The notes below the pieces were generated by a model, which made no database searches, was not told the DNA's origin, and saw nothing but the letters and a program-made list of their open reading frames with translations. A DNA stretch of 64,000 bases from assembly GCA_030536995.1 (NCBI GenBank), contig JAUNOY010000011.1, positions 18,696-82,695 on the forward strand, given 5' to 3'. Each line of letters starts with the position of its first letter. Position 1 is the stretch's first letter. Of this stretch, positions 1 through 7,838 are shown piece after piece. The DNA is from Eubacteriales bacterium (GTDB taxonomy: Bacteria; Bacillota; Clostridia; Lachnospirales; Lachnospiraceae). Position numbers and translations under genes: made by a program.

Positions 1-1250
1 GACTGAAGATCTGTGGATTCAGCCTCTGTACTGTGTACAATTTCTCTCAGTTTCTCCGGATTTTCAAGCATTGGACATGGTCTCAAATGATTCTCATTGA
101 ATGGCTGTCCATCATGATATGCCATGAAAATAGGAGACTGGAGACATTCCAGCAATGTTTTTTTACGGATATTGGAATCTGAATAATGGATAAATACACA
201 TGGATCCACATCACCGTTTGCATTAATATGAAGGTATCTTCTTCCTCCTGCGATACAGCCCCCAACGTACTCTCCGTCATTCTGGAAATCCATTGCAAAA
301 ATAGGTTTTGTGCTTCTGATTTCGCGAATTCTATGGTACATAAATTCTCTCTGTTCCGGATTTGGAAGAAGTTCCGGAACTGCATCATTTCCAACCGGCA
401 TATAGTGGAAATACCATACAAATTTTGCCCCCCATTTTATCATCTGGTCAATAAACTCAAAGGAACTGATTGAGTCCAGATTCTGGCTAGTATAACAACA
501 GGATAATCCAAATGGGAGATGTTTTTCCTTCAGTATTTTCATAGCCTTTACGACTTTCTGATAAGTACCGTTTCCACGACGTCCATCTGTGGCTTCTTCA
601 AATCCCTCTACACTAATTGCAGGAATAAAATTTTTCACACGTAGCATATCCTCCGCAAATGCTTCATCGATAAGCGTCGCATTTGTAAAACTGAGGAACT
701 GACAGTCACTGTGTTTTTCGCAAATTGCAATTAAATCTTTTTTACGCACCAGAGGCTCTCCACCAGTGTAAATATACATATAAACACCAAGTTCTTTTCC
801 CTGTGAAATAATAGAATCAATCTCATCAAAAGATAAATTCAACTTATTTCCATATTCTGCTGCCCAGCAACCTGTACAGTGAAGATTACATGCGGATGTC
901 GGATCCAGAAGAATCGCCCACGGAATATTGCATCCGTATTTTTTTCTGTTTTCCTCCTGCTTTGACCAGCCCACAATATTTGCATTAAAGAAGAAATTTT
1001 CAAATGTTGCCTTCAAAACATCTTTGTCAATATCCTTCAAAGCACTCATAATAAGCTGATACATATTGTTGTCCGGATTGGACAAAACTTTTCGGAACGC
1101 CTCTCTCTGTGTCGGAAAGCTGTCCGGTCCATCTCCCGCAAATTTGTCAACCAGATTCAGCAGTTTACCTGCATTCTTCTCCGGATCCTTTTCCAGATAA
1201 TGAAAAGCAGTCTTTAAAGTTGTTTTTTTCAGCTCGTTCTTAATTCCCAT
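1..1250 (-). CDS. radical SAM protein, 3' end cut by window edge
   Basis: This frame opens at 1250 with a good ribosome site (GGAGGAG) just upstream and stays open for about 416 codons to the left edge, so its C-terminus is missing. The cluster motif CNLHCTGC (CX3CX2C) lies near residue 126, followed by the YTGGEP glycine-rich segment that contacts S-adenosylmethionine. Further cysteines in GGCIAGG, DPCVF and RPCPML near the visible end resemble a SPASM-like auxiliary cluster region, which would bind a second iron-sulfur cluster. Such enzymes make a 5'-deoxyadenosyl radical, often to modify peptides or act in maturation. The substrate cannot be told: no precursor peptide gene is visible in the window. 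Confidence 0.85.
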   Translation of the reverse strand, partial: MGIKNELKKTTLKTAFHYLEKDPEKNAGKLLNLVDKFAGDGPDSFPTQREAFRKVLSNPDNNMYQLIMSALKDIDKDVLKATFENFFFNANIVGWSKQEENRKKYGCNIPWAILLDPTSACNLHCTGCWAAEYGNKLNLSFDEIDSIISQGKELGVYMYIYTGGEPLVRKKDLIAICEKHSDCQFLSFTNATLIDEAFAEDMLRVKNFIPAISVEGFEEATDGRRGNGTYQKVVKAMKILKEKHLPFGLSCCYTSQNLDSISSFEFIDQMIKWGAKFVWYFHYMPVGNDAVPELLPNPEQREFMYHRIREIRSTKPIFAMDFQNDGEYVGGCIAGGRRYLHINANGDVDPCVFIHYSDSNIRKKTLLECLQSPIFMAYHDGQPFNENHLRPCPMLENPEKLREIVHSTEAESTDLQ

Positions 1251-1522
1251 CGTTTAATCTCCTCCTGAAATTGTAAAAAGGTCCCTTTCCCTGTCTCCTT
1301 ATCTTTTCAATATCCTACACCATAAAAAGATAAGAAAATACAGACAATCTTCTGCTTTTATATCCTTTTCATACATTTTCGTGTTTTTGTCTGAATATAC
1401 TTTACATAATATAGAATGGAAATTTTGTCGAGCAATTTAACATCTATGTTAACTTCCAGAAATTTTACAACTAAATCAACGCTCTTCCTTTCACAGCAAT
1501 CGTCGATTAAACACAACTCGAT

Positions 1523-1744
1523 TTAATGTCCGTTCATAAACTTATCCAAATCTTCCAGTGCTTCTATCAATTCTGGATTTCTTTCTCTTGATATTAATTG
1601 TGATAAATGCATCAATTGCCAAGGTTCTGGTTCACATGCGACATCATATGACATGTGAACCATTTTCCATAAAAAATCCGCTTTTTTTGTTTTCGGATGA
1701 TTCATACAGTATTCTTCAATTATAATTCTTGAGTATTCATCCAT
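1523..1744 (-). CDS. small hypothetical protein, 73 aa
   Basis: A short acidic frame starting at 1744 and ending with MNGH. It is on the same strand as, and just downstream of, the dead dinB/IS630 fusion. The sequence before its ATG (GATGAGTAAGC) is a poor ribosome site. It has no signal peptide or membrane segment. The composition looks protein-like (EALEDLDKFM near the end), but I do not recognise the family. It could be a remnant of a larger gene broken by the same rearrangements that damaged its neighbours. Confidence 0.4.
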   Translation of the reverse strand: MDEYSRIIIEEYCMNHPKTKKADFLWKMVHMSYDVACEPEPWQLMHLSQLISRERNPELIEALEDLDKFMNGH

Positions 1745-1788
1745 GCTTACTCATCTAGTGCACTGACATAATGATAATTAAACTAACT

Positions 1789-1813
1789 CTATCCTGATTA
1801 AAACTCAGGATAG
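1789..1813. repeat. perfect 9-bp inverted repeat at the end of the IS630 remnant
   Basis: CTATCCTGA and TCAGGATAG flank a 7-base loop. The repeat overlaps the last codons of the former transposase frame. Neither side has a clear U-run, so it is a weak terminator. It could be a hairpin at the transposase end, or chance. Confidence 0.4.
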
Positions 1814-2169
1814 GGAGAAACCAATTTTATACGGGCATCTTTTGTTGTAAACTACCAGTTTACTTTGGATTTCCCGTTGTTACGTTCGTCTTCCCAAGCT
1901 GCAAGCTCTGAACGTAAGACATCAATAGACGAAATCCTTCGAGATAAACATTGACGCGTCATAACATTGAGCTCTATCTCGGCGATATCAAGCCAGCTTC
2001 CATGTTTCGGTGTGTAATGTATCTCAAGTTTTTTTATGATACGTCTTGCTTCCGGATCGCCCCCAACTGCCATCGGCTTTCCGGCAAGTTCCGGATGATG
2101 CAACATCTCGACACTTGCGTAAAAGCTATTCATATCTGAATGAAGAATTGTCCTGCTCATAACATTCAC
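1798..2169 (-). pseudogene. chimeric remnant: dinB start fused to an IS630-family transposase end
   Basis: Reading from 2169, the first ~40 residues are the start of a Y-family DNA polymerase IV (HSDMNSFYASVE, with the catalytic Asp of the first palm motif, then AGKPMAVGGDPEAR). The frame then passes without a break into the C-terminal part of an IS630-type DDE transposase (LEIHYTPKHGSWLDIAEIEL, ending DERNNGKSKVNW). A TAG at 1852-1854 interrupts the transposase, yet its expected tail (FTTKDARIKL...) continues in the same frame to TAA at 1798. Both parents are therefore truncated and the fusion carries a nonsense codon. It cannot be a working polymerase or transposase. The EAR(R) residues at the junction could belong to either parent, which suggests joining at a short shared sequence. 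Confidence 0.85.
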
Positions 2170-2191
2170 CTACCAGTCTAAAAATCGTAAT

Positions 2192-2239
2192 AAAACTTCT
2201 TTGCTTCATATTGACTTTGTGAAGTTTTTGAATTATAAT
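2192..2239 (+). promoter_or_regulatory. promoter and likely operator of the XRE regulator
   Basis: TTGACT (2211-2216) and TATAAT (2234-2239) have a 17-base spacer. AAAACTTC (2192-2199) and GAAGTTTT (2221-2228) form an inverted repeat around the -35 box, and CTTCA/TGAAG nest inside it. This arrangement fits autorepression by the small regulator. The promoter lies between that gene and the dinB start on the other strand. Confidence 0.7.
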
Positions 2240-2353
2240 TTCTACTAACTACACGAACATTTGTTTGCATTTTGTACGTGATAATGAACTCTGTCAATAG
2301 TTTTTATAAAGTTGATGAAGTTACGATTTCAAAAACTTAGAAAGGATCCCACT

Positions 2354-2563
2354 ATGAATTTTTCAGACAAGATTAAGTTTCAACGAGAACAAAATCATCT
2401 GACGCAGAAAGAACTTGCAGAACTGGTCGGCGTATCCCAGCGTGCGATTGCAGCTTATGAAAGTTCCGGCACCATCGCACGAATCTCTACTATGAGAAAG
2501 CTCGCTCATGCATACCAAATCCCCTATAACCAGGTACATGTCAAAGAAGAGAGCAGAATATGA
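2354..2563 (+). CDS. small XRE-family helix-turn-helix regulator
   Basis: A 69-residue protein consisting of little more than one Cro/CI-type helix-turn-helix domain: LTQKELAELVGVSQRAIAAY is the classic pair of helices, with Gln and Arg in the recognition helix. I chose the ATG at 2354 because AAAGGAT precedes it by seven bases; an upstream in-frame ATG at 2312 lacks this. It sits head-to-head with the dinB start, an arrangement suggesting it once repressed that polymerase gene. That gene is now broken, so the regulator may only control itself. Confidence 0.8.
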   Translation: MNFSDKIKFQREQNHLTQKELAELVGVSQRAIAAYESSGTIARISTMRKLAHAYQIPYNQVHVKEESRI

Positions 2564-2602
2564 AGATTTCAGTAGTTGGAAGCATCAGGAAACTATGATT
2601 TT

Positions 2603-2635
2603 TGAAATTGAAAATTTCAGACAAAATTGTATAAT
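2603..2635 (+). promoter_or_regulatory. promoter of the LacI-family gene with overlapping palindrome
   Basis: TTGAAA (2608-2613) and TATAAT (2630-2635) are 16 bases apart. The palindrome TGAAATT-GAA-AATTTCA (2603-2619) covers the -35 box. It could be an operator or a weak hairpin at the end of the XRE transcript. Confidence 0.55.
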
Positions 2636-2673
2636 AAATTTAAAGTGACTTGTAATGTTTTTGGGAGGAAATC

Positions 2674-3696
2674 ATGATTCGTGTAAAAGATATTGCAAAT
2701 ATGGTCGGAGTAAGTCCTACTACAGTGTCAAATGTTATTCACGGAAATACAAAGAGGGTATCGCAGGAAACAGCACAGAAAATCAGCAGTATACTTGATG
2801 AGGTGGGGTATATTCCTAATATGGGTGCCCGGCTTTTGTCACAGAATACTTCTCATATTATTGGATTGGTAATAGGTTTTAATTATCTTCATGGTGAAAA
2901 CGCCATGCAGGATCCATTTGTCAGTACATTTGTTGGACAAATTTCCTGTGAAATTGAAAATGCCGGTTACTATATGATGATTATCAGAGGTGATGATTGC
3001 CGGAAAGTTGCTGAGGTGGCTTCGCGATGGAATGTAGATGGTCTTATTGTTCTGGGATGGACCGAAAAGAGCCATAAAACATTAAAAAAAATGCTGAAAA
3101 AACCAACAGTTGCTATTGATACATATGTGAGTGACCCTGAACTGGTGGTAAATGTGGGGACGGATGATTTTGATGGAGCCTATCAGCTTGGAAAGTATTG
3201 GGCAGATCATGGATTCAGGAAAACACTGTTTCTGACAGAAAATACTGCAGAGATGGATCAGTGTCGATTTGCCGGATTTCAAAGAGCGATGACAGAGGCA
3301 TTTGGAGAGTGCAAAAAGGAAGAAAGATTAATCTTACTTTCGTCGAGAAAAGAAGTACGCAGATTACAATATGATAAACTGCTCCCCAGGTTCAGGGAGG
3401 CGGGATCACTCGCATTTATTTCTGATTATCTCGCTATAGATGCTGTCAATTATTTTATTGATAAGGGAGTCAGGGTACCTGAGGATATATCGATAACAGG
3501 GTTTGATGATACCTTTTATGCAGAACTTATTCGCCCCAGGTTAACTACGGTTCACCAGAATATTGGGTTAAAAGCTTCAACTGCTATGCAATTATTGCTG
3601 AGACTGATAAACCGAGAGAAATTGCCGGAGGAAGAGAGAAATATAAAGATCGCCGTACAGTTGGTTGTAAGAGAGTCAATAAGAAAAAGAGAATAG
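2674..3696 (+). CDS. LacI-family sugar-responsive transcriptional repressor
   Basis: 340 residues, the usual length for this family. Residues 1-60 are the LacI DNA-binding domain (VKDIANMVGVSPTTVSNVIH, then the hinge helix near PNMGARLLSQ). The rest is a periplasmic-binding-protein fold with the typical SITGFDDT and LTTVHQN segments near the C-terminus, where the effector binds. GGGAGGAAATC precedes the ATG. It is followed by a terminator and then by a promoter flanked by two matching LacI-type palindromes, so its likely targets are the damaged sugar ABC operon and the GH13 glucosidase. The effector sugar is not known; an alpha-glucoside is a reasonable guess from the target. Confidence 0.9.
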   Translation: MIRVKDIANMVGVSPTTVSNVIHGNTKRVSQETAQKISSILDEVGYIPNMGARLLSQNTSHIIGLVIGFNYLHGENAMQDPFVSTFVGQISCEIENAGYYMMIIRGDDCRKVAEVASRWNVDGLIVLGWTEKSHKTLKKMLKKPTVAIDTYVSDPELVVNVGTDDFDGAYQLGKYWADHGFRKTLFLTENTAEMDQCRFAGFQRAMTEAFGECKKEERLILLSSRKEVRRLQYDKLLPRFREAGSLAFISDYLAIDAVNYFIDKGVRVPEDISITGFDDTFYAELIRPRLTTVHQNIGLKASTAMQLLLRLINREKLPEEERNIKIAVQLVVRESIRKRE

Positions 3697-3703
3697 AAAT
3701 AAC

Positions 3704-3740
3704 AAAAGGATTCAGATCTGGGGAGATTTGGTTCCTTTTT
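3704..3740 (+). terminator. terminator after the LacI-family gene
   Basis: AAAAGGA...TCCTTTTT with an inner CAGATCT/AGATTTG stem around a GGGG loop, ending in a U-run. Confidence 0.75.
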
Positions 3741-3786
3741 AGTTATATTTTACAAAAGCAGTTGCAATGTATTGTGTATTGTTATA

Positions 3787-3862
3787 GTTTTGCGGAAAAC
3801 CTATTGAATTATTGTGAAAAAATATTTATAATACAAATTACATTAAAGGTTTAGCGCAAAAC
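3787..3862 (+). promoter_or_regulatory. promoter flanked by two LacI-type operators
   Basis: TTGAAT (3804-3809) and TATAAT (3827-3832) are 17 bases apart. The palindromes GTTTTGCGGAAAAC (3787-3800) and GTTTAGCGCAAAAC (3849-3862) lie just upstream of the -35 and just downstream of the start point. Both have the central CG-containing, A/T-armed form of LacI-family operators. The spacing would allow one repressor to block or loop the promoter. It drives the remains of the sugar ABC operon and then the GH13 gene. Confidence 0.7.
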
Positions 3863-3876
3863 TAAAGAAATATAGA

Positions 3877-4118
3877 GGAGGCAGAAGGAAAAGATGTAAC
3901 TATCAGTATTATGGGAAGAAAGGTAGAAATACATGATGCAATGTTAGAAGCTGCCGACCGTTACATGGAATTACATCCTAATGTTACAGTTGTAATGGAA
4001 ACAGTCGCAGGTGGTGATGATTATGACGGTACTCTTAAAACCAGATTAAATGGTGGAAATATGCCAACCATTTTTACTCTTCAGGGTCCTCTGAATTGGG
4101 ATGAGTGGGGAGAGAATA
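3877..4118 (+). pseudogene. remnant of a sugar ABC substrate-binding protein
   Basis: The frame reads EEAEGKDVTISIMGRKVEI and on through LEAADRYMELHPNVTVVMET to GNMPTIFTLQGPLNWDEWGE. This is the N-terminal part of a mature extracellular solute-binding protein (family 1), where beta-strand 1 and the helix bearing YMELHPNV are typical. The signal peptide and lipobox that should precede it are missing: the former ribosome site GAGGAGG now reads straight into the mature sequence. After about 75 residues the protein stops and permease sequence begins. Only the ATG at 3911 could start translation. It is non-functional. Confidence 0.8.
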
Positions 4119-4421
4119 TGCGGAATGTTCAGAAGATTTTTCTGCATAGTTCCGCGTTTGTTAAAGCCAATCATTGTGACAGTGGCAATTTTAAATGTAA
4201 TGTCAACCTGGAACGACTATCTTCTTCCATCTCTTGTAATCAATAAGGAAGGGATTCAGACATTGCCATTAAAAACATTTTTATTTTTTGGACAATTCGC
4301 AAAGAAATGAGATTTAGCTACGGCAGGATTAGTTTTGTGTATGATACCAATTATTATTTTTTATTTTTGTTGTCAGAAGTATATTGTTAAAGACGTAACA
4401 GAAGGAGCAGTGAAAGGATAA
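4113..4421 (+). pseudogene. remnant of a MalG-type sugar ABC permease, C-terminal end
   Basis: In the frame running through 4119, the sequence FRRFFCIVPRLLKPIIVTVA, then STWNDYLLPSLV, TLPLKTFLFFGQF and the final DVTEGAVKG* is the C-terminal quarter of a binding-protein-dependent sugar permease, including part of its EAA-loop region and its last membrane segments. A TGA at 4308-4310 replaces the expected Trp codon; the frame then continues correctly to TAA at 4419. It joins directly to the binding-protein remnant, so the rest of that protein, the first permease and most of this one have been deleted. The original end, two bases before the GH13 start, is preserved. Confidence 0.82.
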
Positions 4422-4423
4422 AA

Positions 4424-6091
4424 ATGAGTGTGAAAAATCAGTGGTGGAAAAAAAGTGTGGTATACCAGATTTATCCAAGAAGTTTTATGGATAGCAACGG
4501 AGATGGGATTGGTGATATAAACGGTATTGTTGAGAAGCTTGATTATTTAAAAGAACTTGGAGTGGATGTACTGTGGCTTTCTCCTGTTTATAAATCTCCT
4601 AATGACGACAATGGGTATGACATTTCTGATTATCAGGATATTATGGATGATTTTGGAACACTGTCAGATTTTGACAGAATGTTACAGGAAGCACATAAGC
4701 GAGGTCTGAAAATCATGATGGATCTTGTTGTGAATCATACATCAGATGAACATCCATGGTTTGTGGAAAGCAGAAAATCCAAAGATAATCCATACAGGGA
4801 TTATTATATTTGGAAAGACCCTGTGAATGGAAAGGAACCAAATAACTGGGGAGCGTGCTTTGGAGGCTCTGCCTGGGAATTTGACGAACATACAGGAATG
4901 TATTACCTGCATTTGTTCTCAAAGAAACAGCCTGATCTTAATTGGGAAAATGAGGAGGTTCGTCATAAAATATATGATATGATGAACTGGTGGTGCGAAA
5001 AAGGAATCGACGGATTCCGTATGGACGTTATCAGCCTGCTTTCGAAAGTACAGACATTTCCAGACGGGGAGTGCAAAGGCGGTTTGTACGGAGACAGTGA
5101 CCCTTACATCTGCAGTGGACCAAGAATACATGAATTTCTCAGAGAAATGAATAAGGAAGTATTGTCAAAATACGATTTGATTACTGTAGGAGAAACAGCT
5201 GGTGTCACTATTGAACAGGCAAAAAAATATGCAAATCTTGATGGGTCAGAATTAAACATGGTGTTTCAGTTTGAACACGCTTTTCTGGCAAATGGACCTT
5301 ATGGTAAGTGGACAGATAATCCGGTACCGTTGTTGGAGTTGAAGCAGGTGATGAGCAAGTGGCAGACGGCACTGGAAGGAAAGGCATGGAACAGCCTGTA
5401 TTGGGACAATCATGATCAGCCCAGGGCAGTTTCCAGATACGGAAATGACAGTTCTGAGTTTCGTGAGATTTCAGCAAAAATGCTGGCTACCTGTCTTCAT
5501 ATGATGCAGGGAACACCATATATTTATCAAGGTGAAGAACTGGGAATGACCAATATCTATTTTGACAGTATTGATGATTATAAGGATATTGAATGTATAA
5601 ATAATTACCGTGAATTAACAGAATCGGGTTTGATAAGTGAAGAAGACATGATTCGTTATCTGGGATTAAGAGGTCGTGATAATGCAAGAACACCTATGCA
5701 ATGGAGTGATTCCCCCAATGCCGGATTTACTGTGGGTACACCATGGATTAAGGTAAATCCGAATTATAAGGAAATCAATGCGGAATCACAGATTTCCGAT
5801 AAATCGTCTGTGTTTCATTATTATAAAAAATTGATTCAACTGAGGAAAGAATACGATATTATCATAGATGGGCATTACAATCTTCTACTTCCTGAAGATG
5901 AACGCATCTTTGCATATGAACGAATATTAGGTGGACAAAAACTGTTAGTAATATGTAATTTTACACAGGAAGAAGCAGAGTGTACTTTGGCAAACATAAA
6001 TGAGGGAACTGTACTTATTTCCAATTATGAGAACCATAAACCGCATATGATGCAGCCATATGAAGCAATTGCGGTTCTCTATGGGGAGTAA
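4424..6091 (+). CDS. GH13 alpha-glucosidase, oligo-1,6-glucosidase type
   Basis: 555 residues, full length for GH13 subfamily 31 exo-glucosidases. The (beta/alpha)8 barrel motifs are complete: DLVVNHTS, GFRMDVI with nucleophile Asp201, TVGETAG with acid/base Glu257, and WDNHDQP with Asp331. The residue after the nucleophile is Val202; in this subfamily Val there goes with cleavage of alpha-1,6 bonds (isomaltose-type) and Ala or Thr with maltose-type substrates, so alpha-1,6 activity is likely. There is no signal peptide, so it acts in the cytoplasm on imported oligosaccharides. It is the last gene of an operon whose transporter is destroyed, under the LacI-type promoter at 3787-3862. Confidence 0.93.
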   Translation: MSVKNQWWKKSVVYQIYPRSFMDSNGDGIGDINGIVEKLDYLKELGVDVLWLSPVYKSPNDDNGYDISDYQDIMDDFGTLSDFDRMLQEAHKRGLKIMMDLVVNHTSDEHPWFVESRKSKDNPYRDYYIWKDPVNGKEPNNWGACFGGSAWEFDEHTGMYYLHLFSKKQPDLNWENEEVRHKIYDMMNWWCEKGIDGFRMDVISLLSKVQTFPDGECKGGLYGDSDPYICSGPRIHEFLREMNKEVLSKYDLITVGETAGVTIEQAKKYANLDGSELNMVFQFEHAFLANGPYGKWTDNPVPLLELKQVMSKWQTALEGKAWNSLYWDNHDQPRAVSRYGNDSSEFREISAKMLATCLHMMQGTPYIYQGEELGMTNIYFDSIDDYKDIECINNYRELTESGLISEEDMIRYLGLRGRDNARTPMQWSDSPNAGFTVGTPWIKVNPNYKEINAESQISDKSSVFHYYKKLIQLRKEYDIIIDGHYNLLLPEDERIFAYERILGGQKLLVICNFTQEEAECTLANINEGTVLISNYENHKPHMMQPYEAIAVLYGE

Positions 6092-6149
6092 GTGTTAAAC
6101 ATCGAGAGATTGGATATCTTATGAATTTGTAGTATCAGTGCGAGCGATT

Positions 6150-6180
6150 AAAAGGCTGTCGTAAAAGACAGTCTTTTTTT
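6150..6180 (+). terminator. terminator after the GH13 gene
   Basis: GGCTGTC-GTAAAA-GACAGTC followed by seven T. Confidence 0.8.
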
Positions 6181-6339
6181 ATATGATAAAACATGAAAGA
6201 CAGAAGTTTATAGATTTTGGACAGATTATTTCATGGGCAATATGCGGTAGTAATGTTATGATAAACACACTTAAATATGCAAGGTGAACAATAACTTCTT
6301 GGAATTCTGAGCCTTGATTTTTCACAATGTCATTAACTT

Positions 6340-6381
6340 AAGGAATCTTTTACATTTTGAAGTGTAAGAGGTTCCTTTTTT
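6340..6381 (+). terminator. orphan strong hairpin with U-run
   Basis: AAGGAATCTTTTACA pairs with TGTAAGAGGTTCCTT, followed by six T. No intact gene ends here. It probably marks the end of a gene since deleted. The 160 bases between it and the GH13 terminator show no convincing coding frame. Confidence 0.6.
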
Positions 6382-6495
6382 CTGCGATTTTGCTGCATAA
6401 TAAAAATAGATAATAGGTGTCTTTTCCATGCCAGGACCTCTTTTATTTTGCATGAAAATTGAAAAATCGGTTTATTATAGTGTGCCTGATAATAC

Positions 6496-6540
6496 TTTAG
6501 AAACATCAATACCTACTGCATTCATGGATTAGTCACTCCT
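6496..6540 (-). pseudogene. start of an IS110-family transposase
   Basis: From ATG at 6525 the frame reads MNAVGIDVSK, the first residues of the DEDD (RuvC-like) domain of IS110 transposases, including the first catalytic Asp. AGGAG precedes it at a good distance (6536-6540). After ten codons the homology ends and TAA follows at once. Only the 5' tip of the element and its upstream region remain. Confidence 0.65.
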
Positions 6541-6622
6541 AATAATTATTACAATGGGAATATACCAGTTTTACTCATTACCTATTCAATCTACTGTGGT
6601 GTGACACGAACGTATCATGTGA
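6541..6622 (-). other. possible noncoding left end of the IS110 remnant
   Basis: This stretch lies directly upstream of the truncated IS110 transposase start. In this family the noncoding end next to the transposase start can encode the bridge RNA that pairs with donor and target DNA. The stretch has direct repeats TGTGACA...TGTGACA and no coding frame. The position fits such an RNA, but I cannot verify its fold or the element's end. Confidence 0.3.
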
Positions 6623-6763
6623 CAGTTCAACCTGCATAAAACGAACGCTGCGAATGAGATCTGGTTAACAGGCTATGATGAGGACGATATGTCCAAGGAG
6701 GCCTACGTTGTACCATTGCGCTTTCATTCTAACAGCTTCAGTAATAAGTTGGTTAGTACATAA
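6623..6763 (+). pseudogene. unassigned coding remnant
   Basis: Forty-six codons open between stops, reading ...NEIWLTGYDEDDMSKEAYVV PLRFHSNSF in two parts. The composition is strongly protein-like but there is no start codon with a ribosome site. It lies between the IS110 and IS256 remnants. I do not recognise the parent protein. Confidence 0.35.
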
Positions 6764-6790
6764 CTGGTTTATTACATAACTAACCTTATT
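6743..6790 (+). repeat. long imperfect inverted repeat upstream of the IS256 transposase
   Basis: AATAAG-TT-GGTTAGT pairs with ACTAACC-TTATT, and TACATAACT occurs twice inside. It lies just before the transposase ribosome site, where some insertion sequences carry hairpins that block read-through translation; it could also be part of the element's terminal repeat. Confidence 0.5.
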
Positions 6791-6816
6791 AGTATTGTAG
6801 CAGGAGGCCTTTTATT

Positions 6817-7424
6817 ATGGCAAGAAGAGAAAAGAAACCTGTACACAAAGTAGTAATGACAGAAGGAAAGCGAAACATCATTCAGCAACTTCTTCAGGAG
6901 TATGATATTGAAACCGCTGAAGATATCCAGGATGCGCTTAAGGATCTGCTTGACGGCACCATCAAAGAGATGATGGAGTAATCAGAAAACTGGCTGCCTA
7001 CGTCATTCTTGGCATCAACACAGAAGGGAAAAAAGAGGTTCTTTCAATCACTGTCGGTGATAATGAAAGTTCAAAATACTGGCTGTCCGTCCTGAATGAG
7101 CTGAAGAATCGTGGTGTAAAGGATATCCTGATTATCTGCGCTGACGGTCTTAGTGGCATTAAAGAGGCAATTGCCGCTGCATTTCCAAAAACAGCGTATC
7201 AGAGATGTATTGTACATCAGGTAAGAAACACGCTAAAATATGTTCCGGATAAGGACAGAAAAGCGTTCGCTTCTGACCCAAAAACGATTTGCCATGCTTC
7301 CGATGAAGAGAAGGCTAGACTGACTCTGGATCGAGTTACTGAAAAATGGACTATGAGCATTCGGAACTGGGGACAGGTCTACGGCGAACTCAGCATTATG
7401 TATGAGGGACGACTCCCAGAATAA
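6817..7424 (+). pseudogene. IS256-family (mutator) transposase with two internal deletions
   Basis: The ATG at 6817 follows AGGAGG. The N-terminus (MARREKKPVHKVV... to DGTIKEMME) and the true C-terminus (RNWGQVYGELSIMYEGRLPE*) of an approximately 400-residue transposase are both present. After EMME about 100 residues are missing and the frame shifts, resuming with VIRKLAAYVILGINTEGKK and the catalytic ICADGLSGIKEAI and YQRCIVHQVRN motifs. A second deletion joins RVTEKWT directly to MSIRNW, where the full-length protein has a repeated KKWT/EKWT-like coding sequence. The conserved catalytic Glu region before the C-terminus is lost. The copy cannot transpose. Confidence 0.88.
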
Positions 7425-7838
7425 CAGAATCTATATGCATGATGAGAAGGACGTTTTTGACGTCTGCTCTTGACATGCCCGAAATCATGTTGTATATATA
7501 GCAAGAGCTGGAAGCTCCAATTTAGCGCTTCCATCTCGATCATTATCATAGAAGATTATTATTTACAGACTTTTCTTCATAGTCTCTCCGGTTTTCCTTC
7601 ATGCTGGTCTCCTTCTGTTTATTCCCGGTAAATCTGTGCAAACCGGAAATTTCTGATGAATAACATGGTGCAGGATCGTTTTCGATTATTATATTTTACT
7701 GTGAGATTGTGATATTAGCAATAGTGAAATGGGGCAGAGAAGAGTTGAAAAGGCAGACGGATAAGAAACAAAGATAAAATAGTAAAAATAGAATAGAACA
7801 AAGAAAGAATATGGAGATAAAACAGAAAGGAATAAACA
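7425..7838. other. intergenic stretch without recognisable gene
   Basis: It contains a short inverted repeat (GGAAGC...GCTTCC near 7509-7531) and an AT-rich end before the GH43 gene. No frame with protein-like composition is visible on either strand. It may hold the remains of the IS256 right end. Confidence 0.4.
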
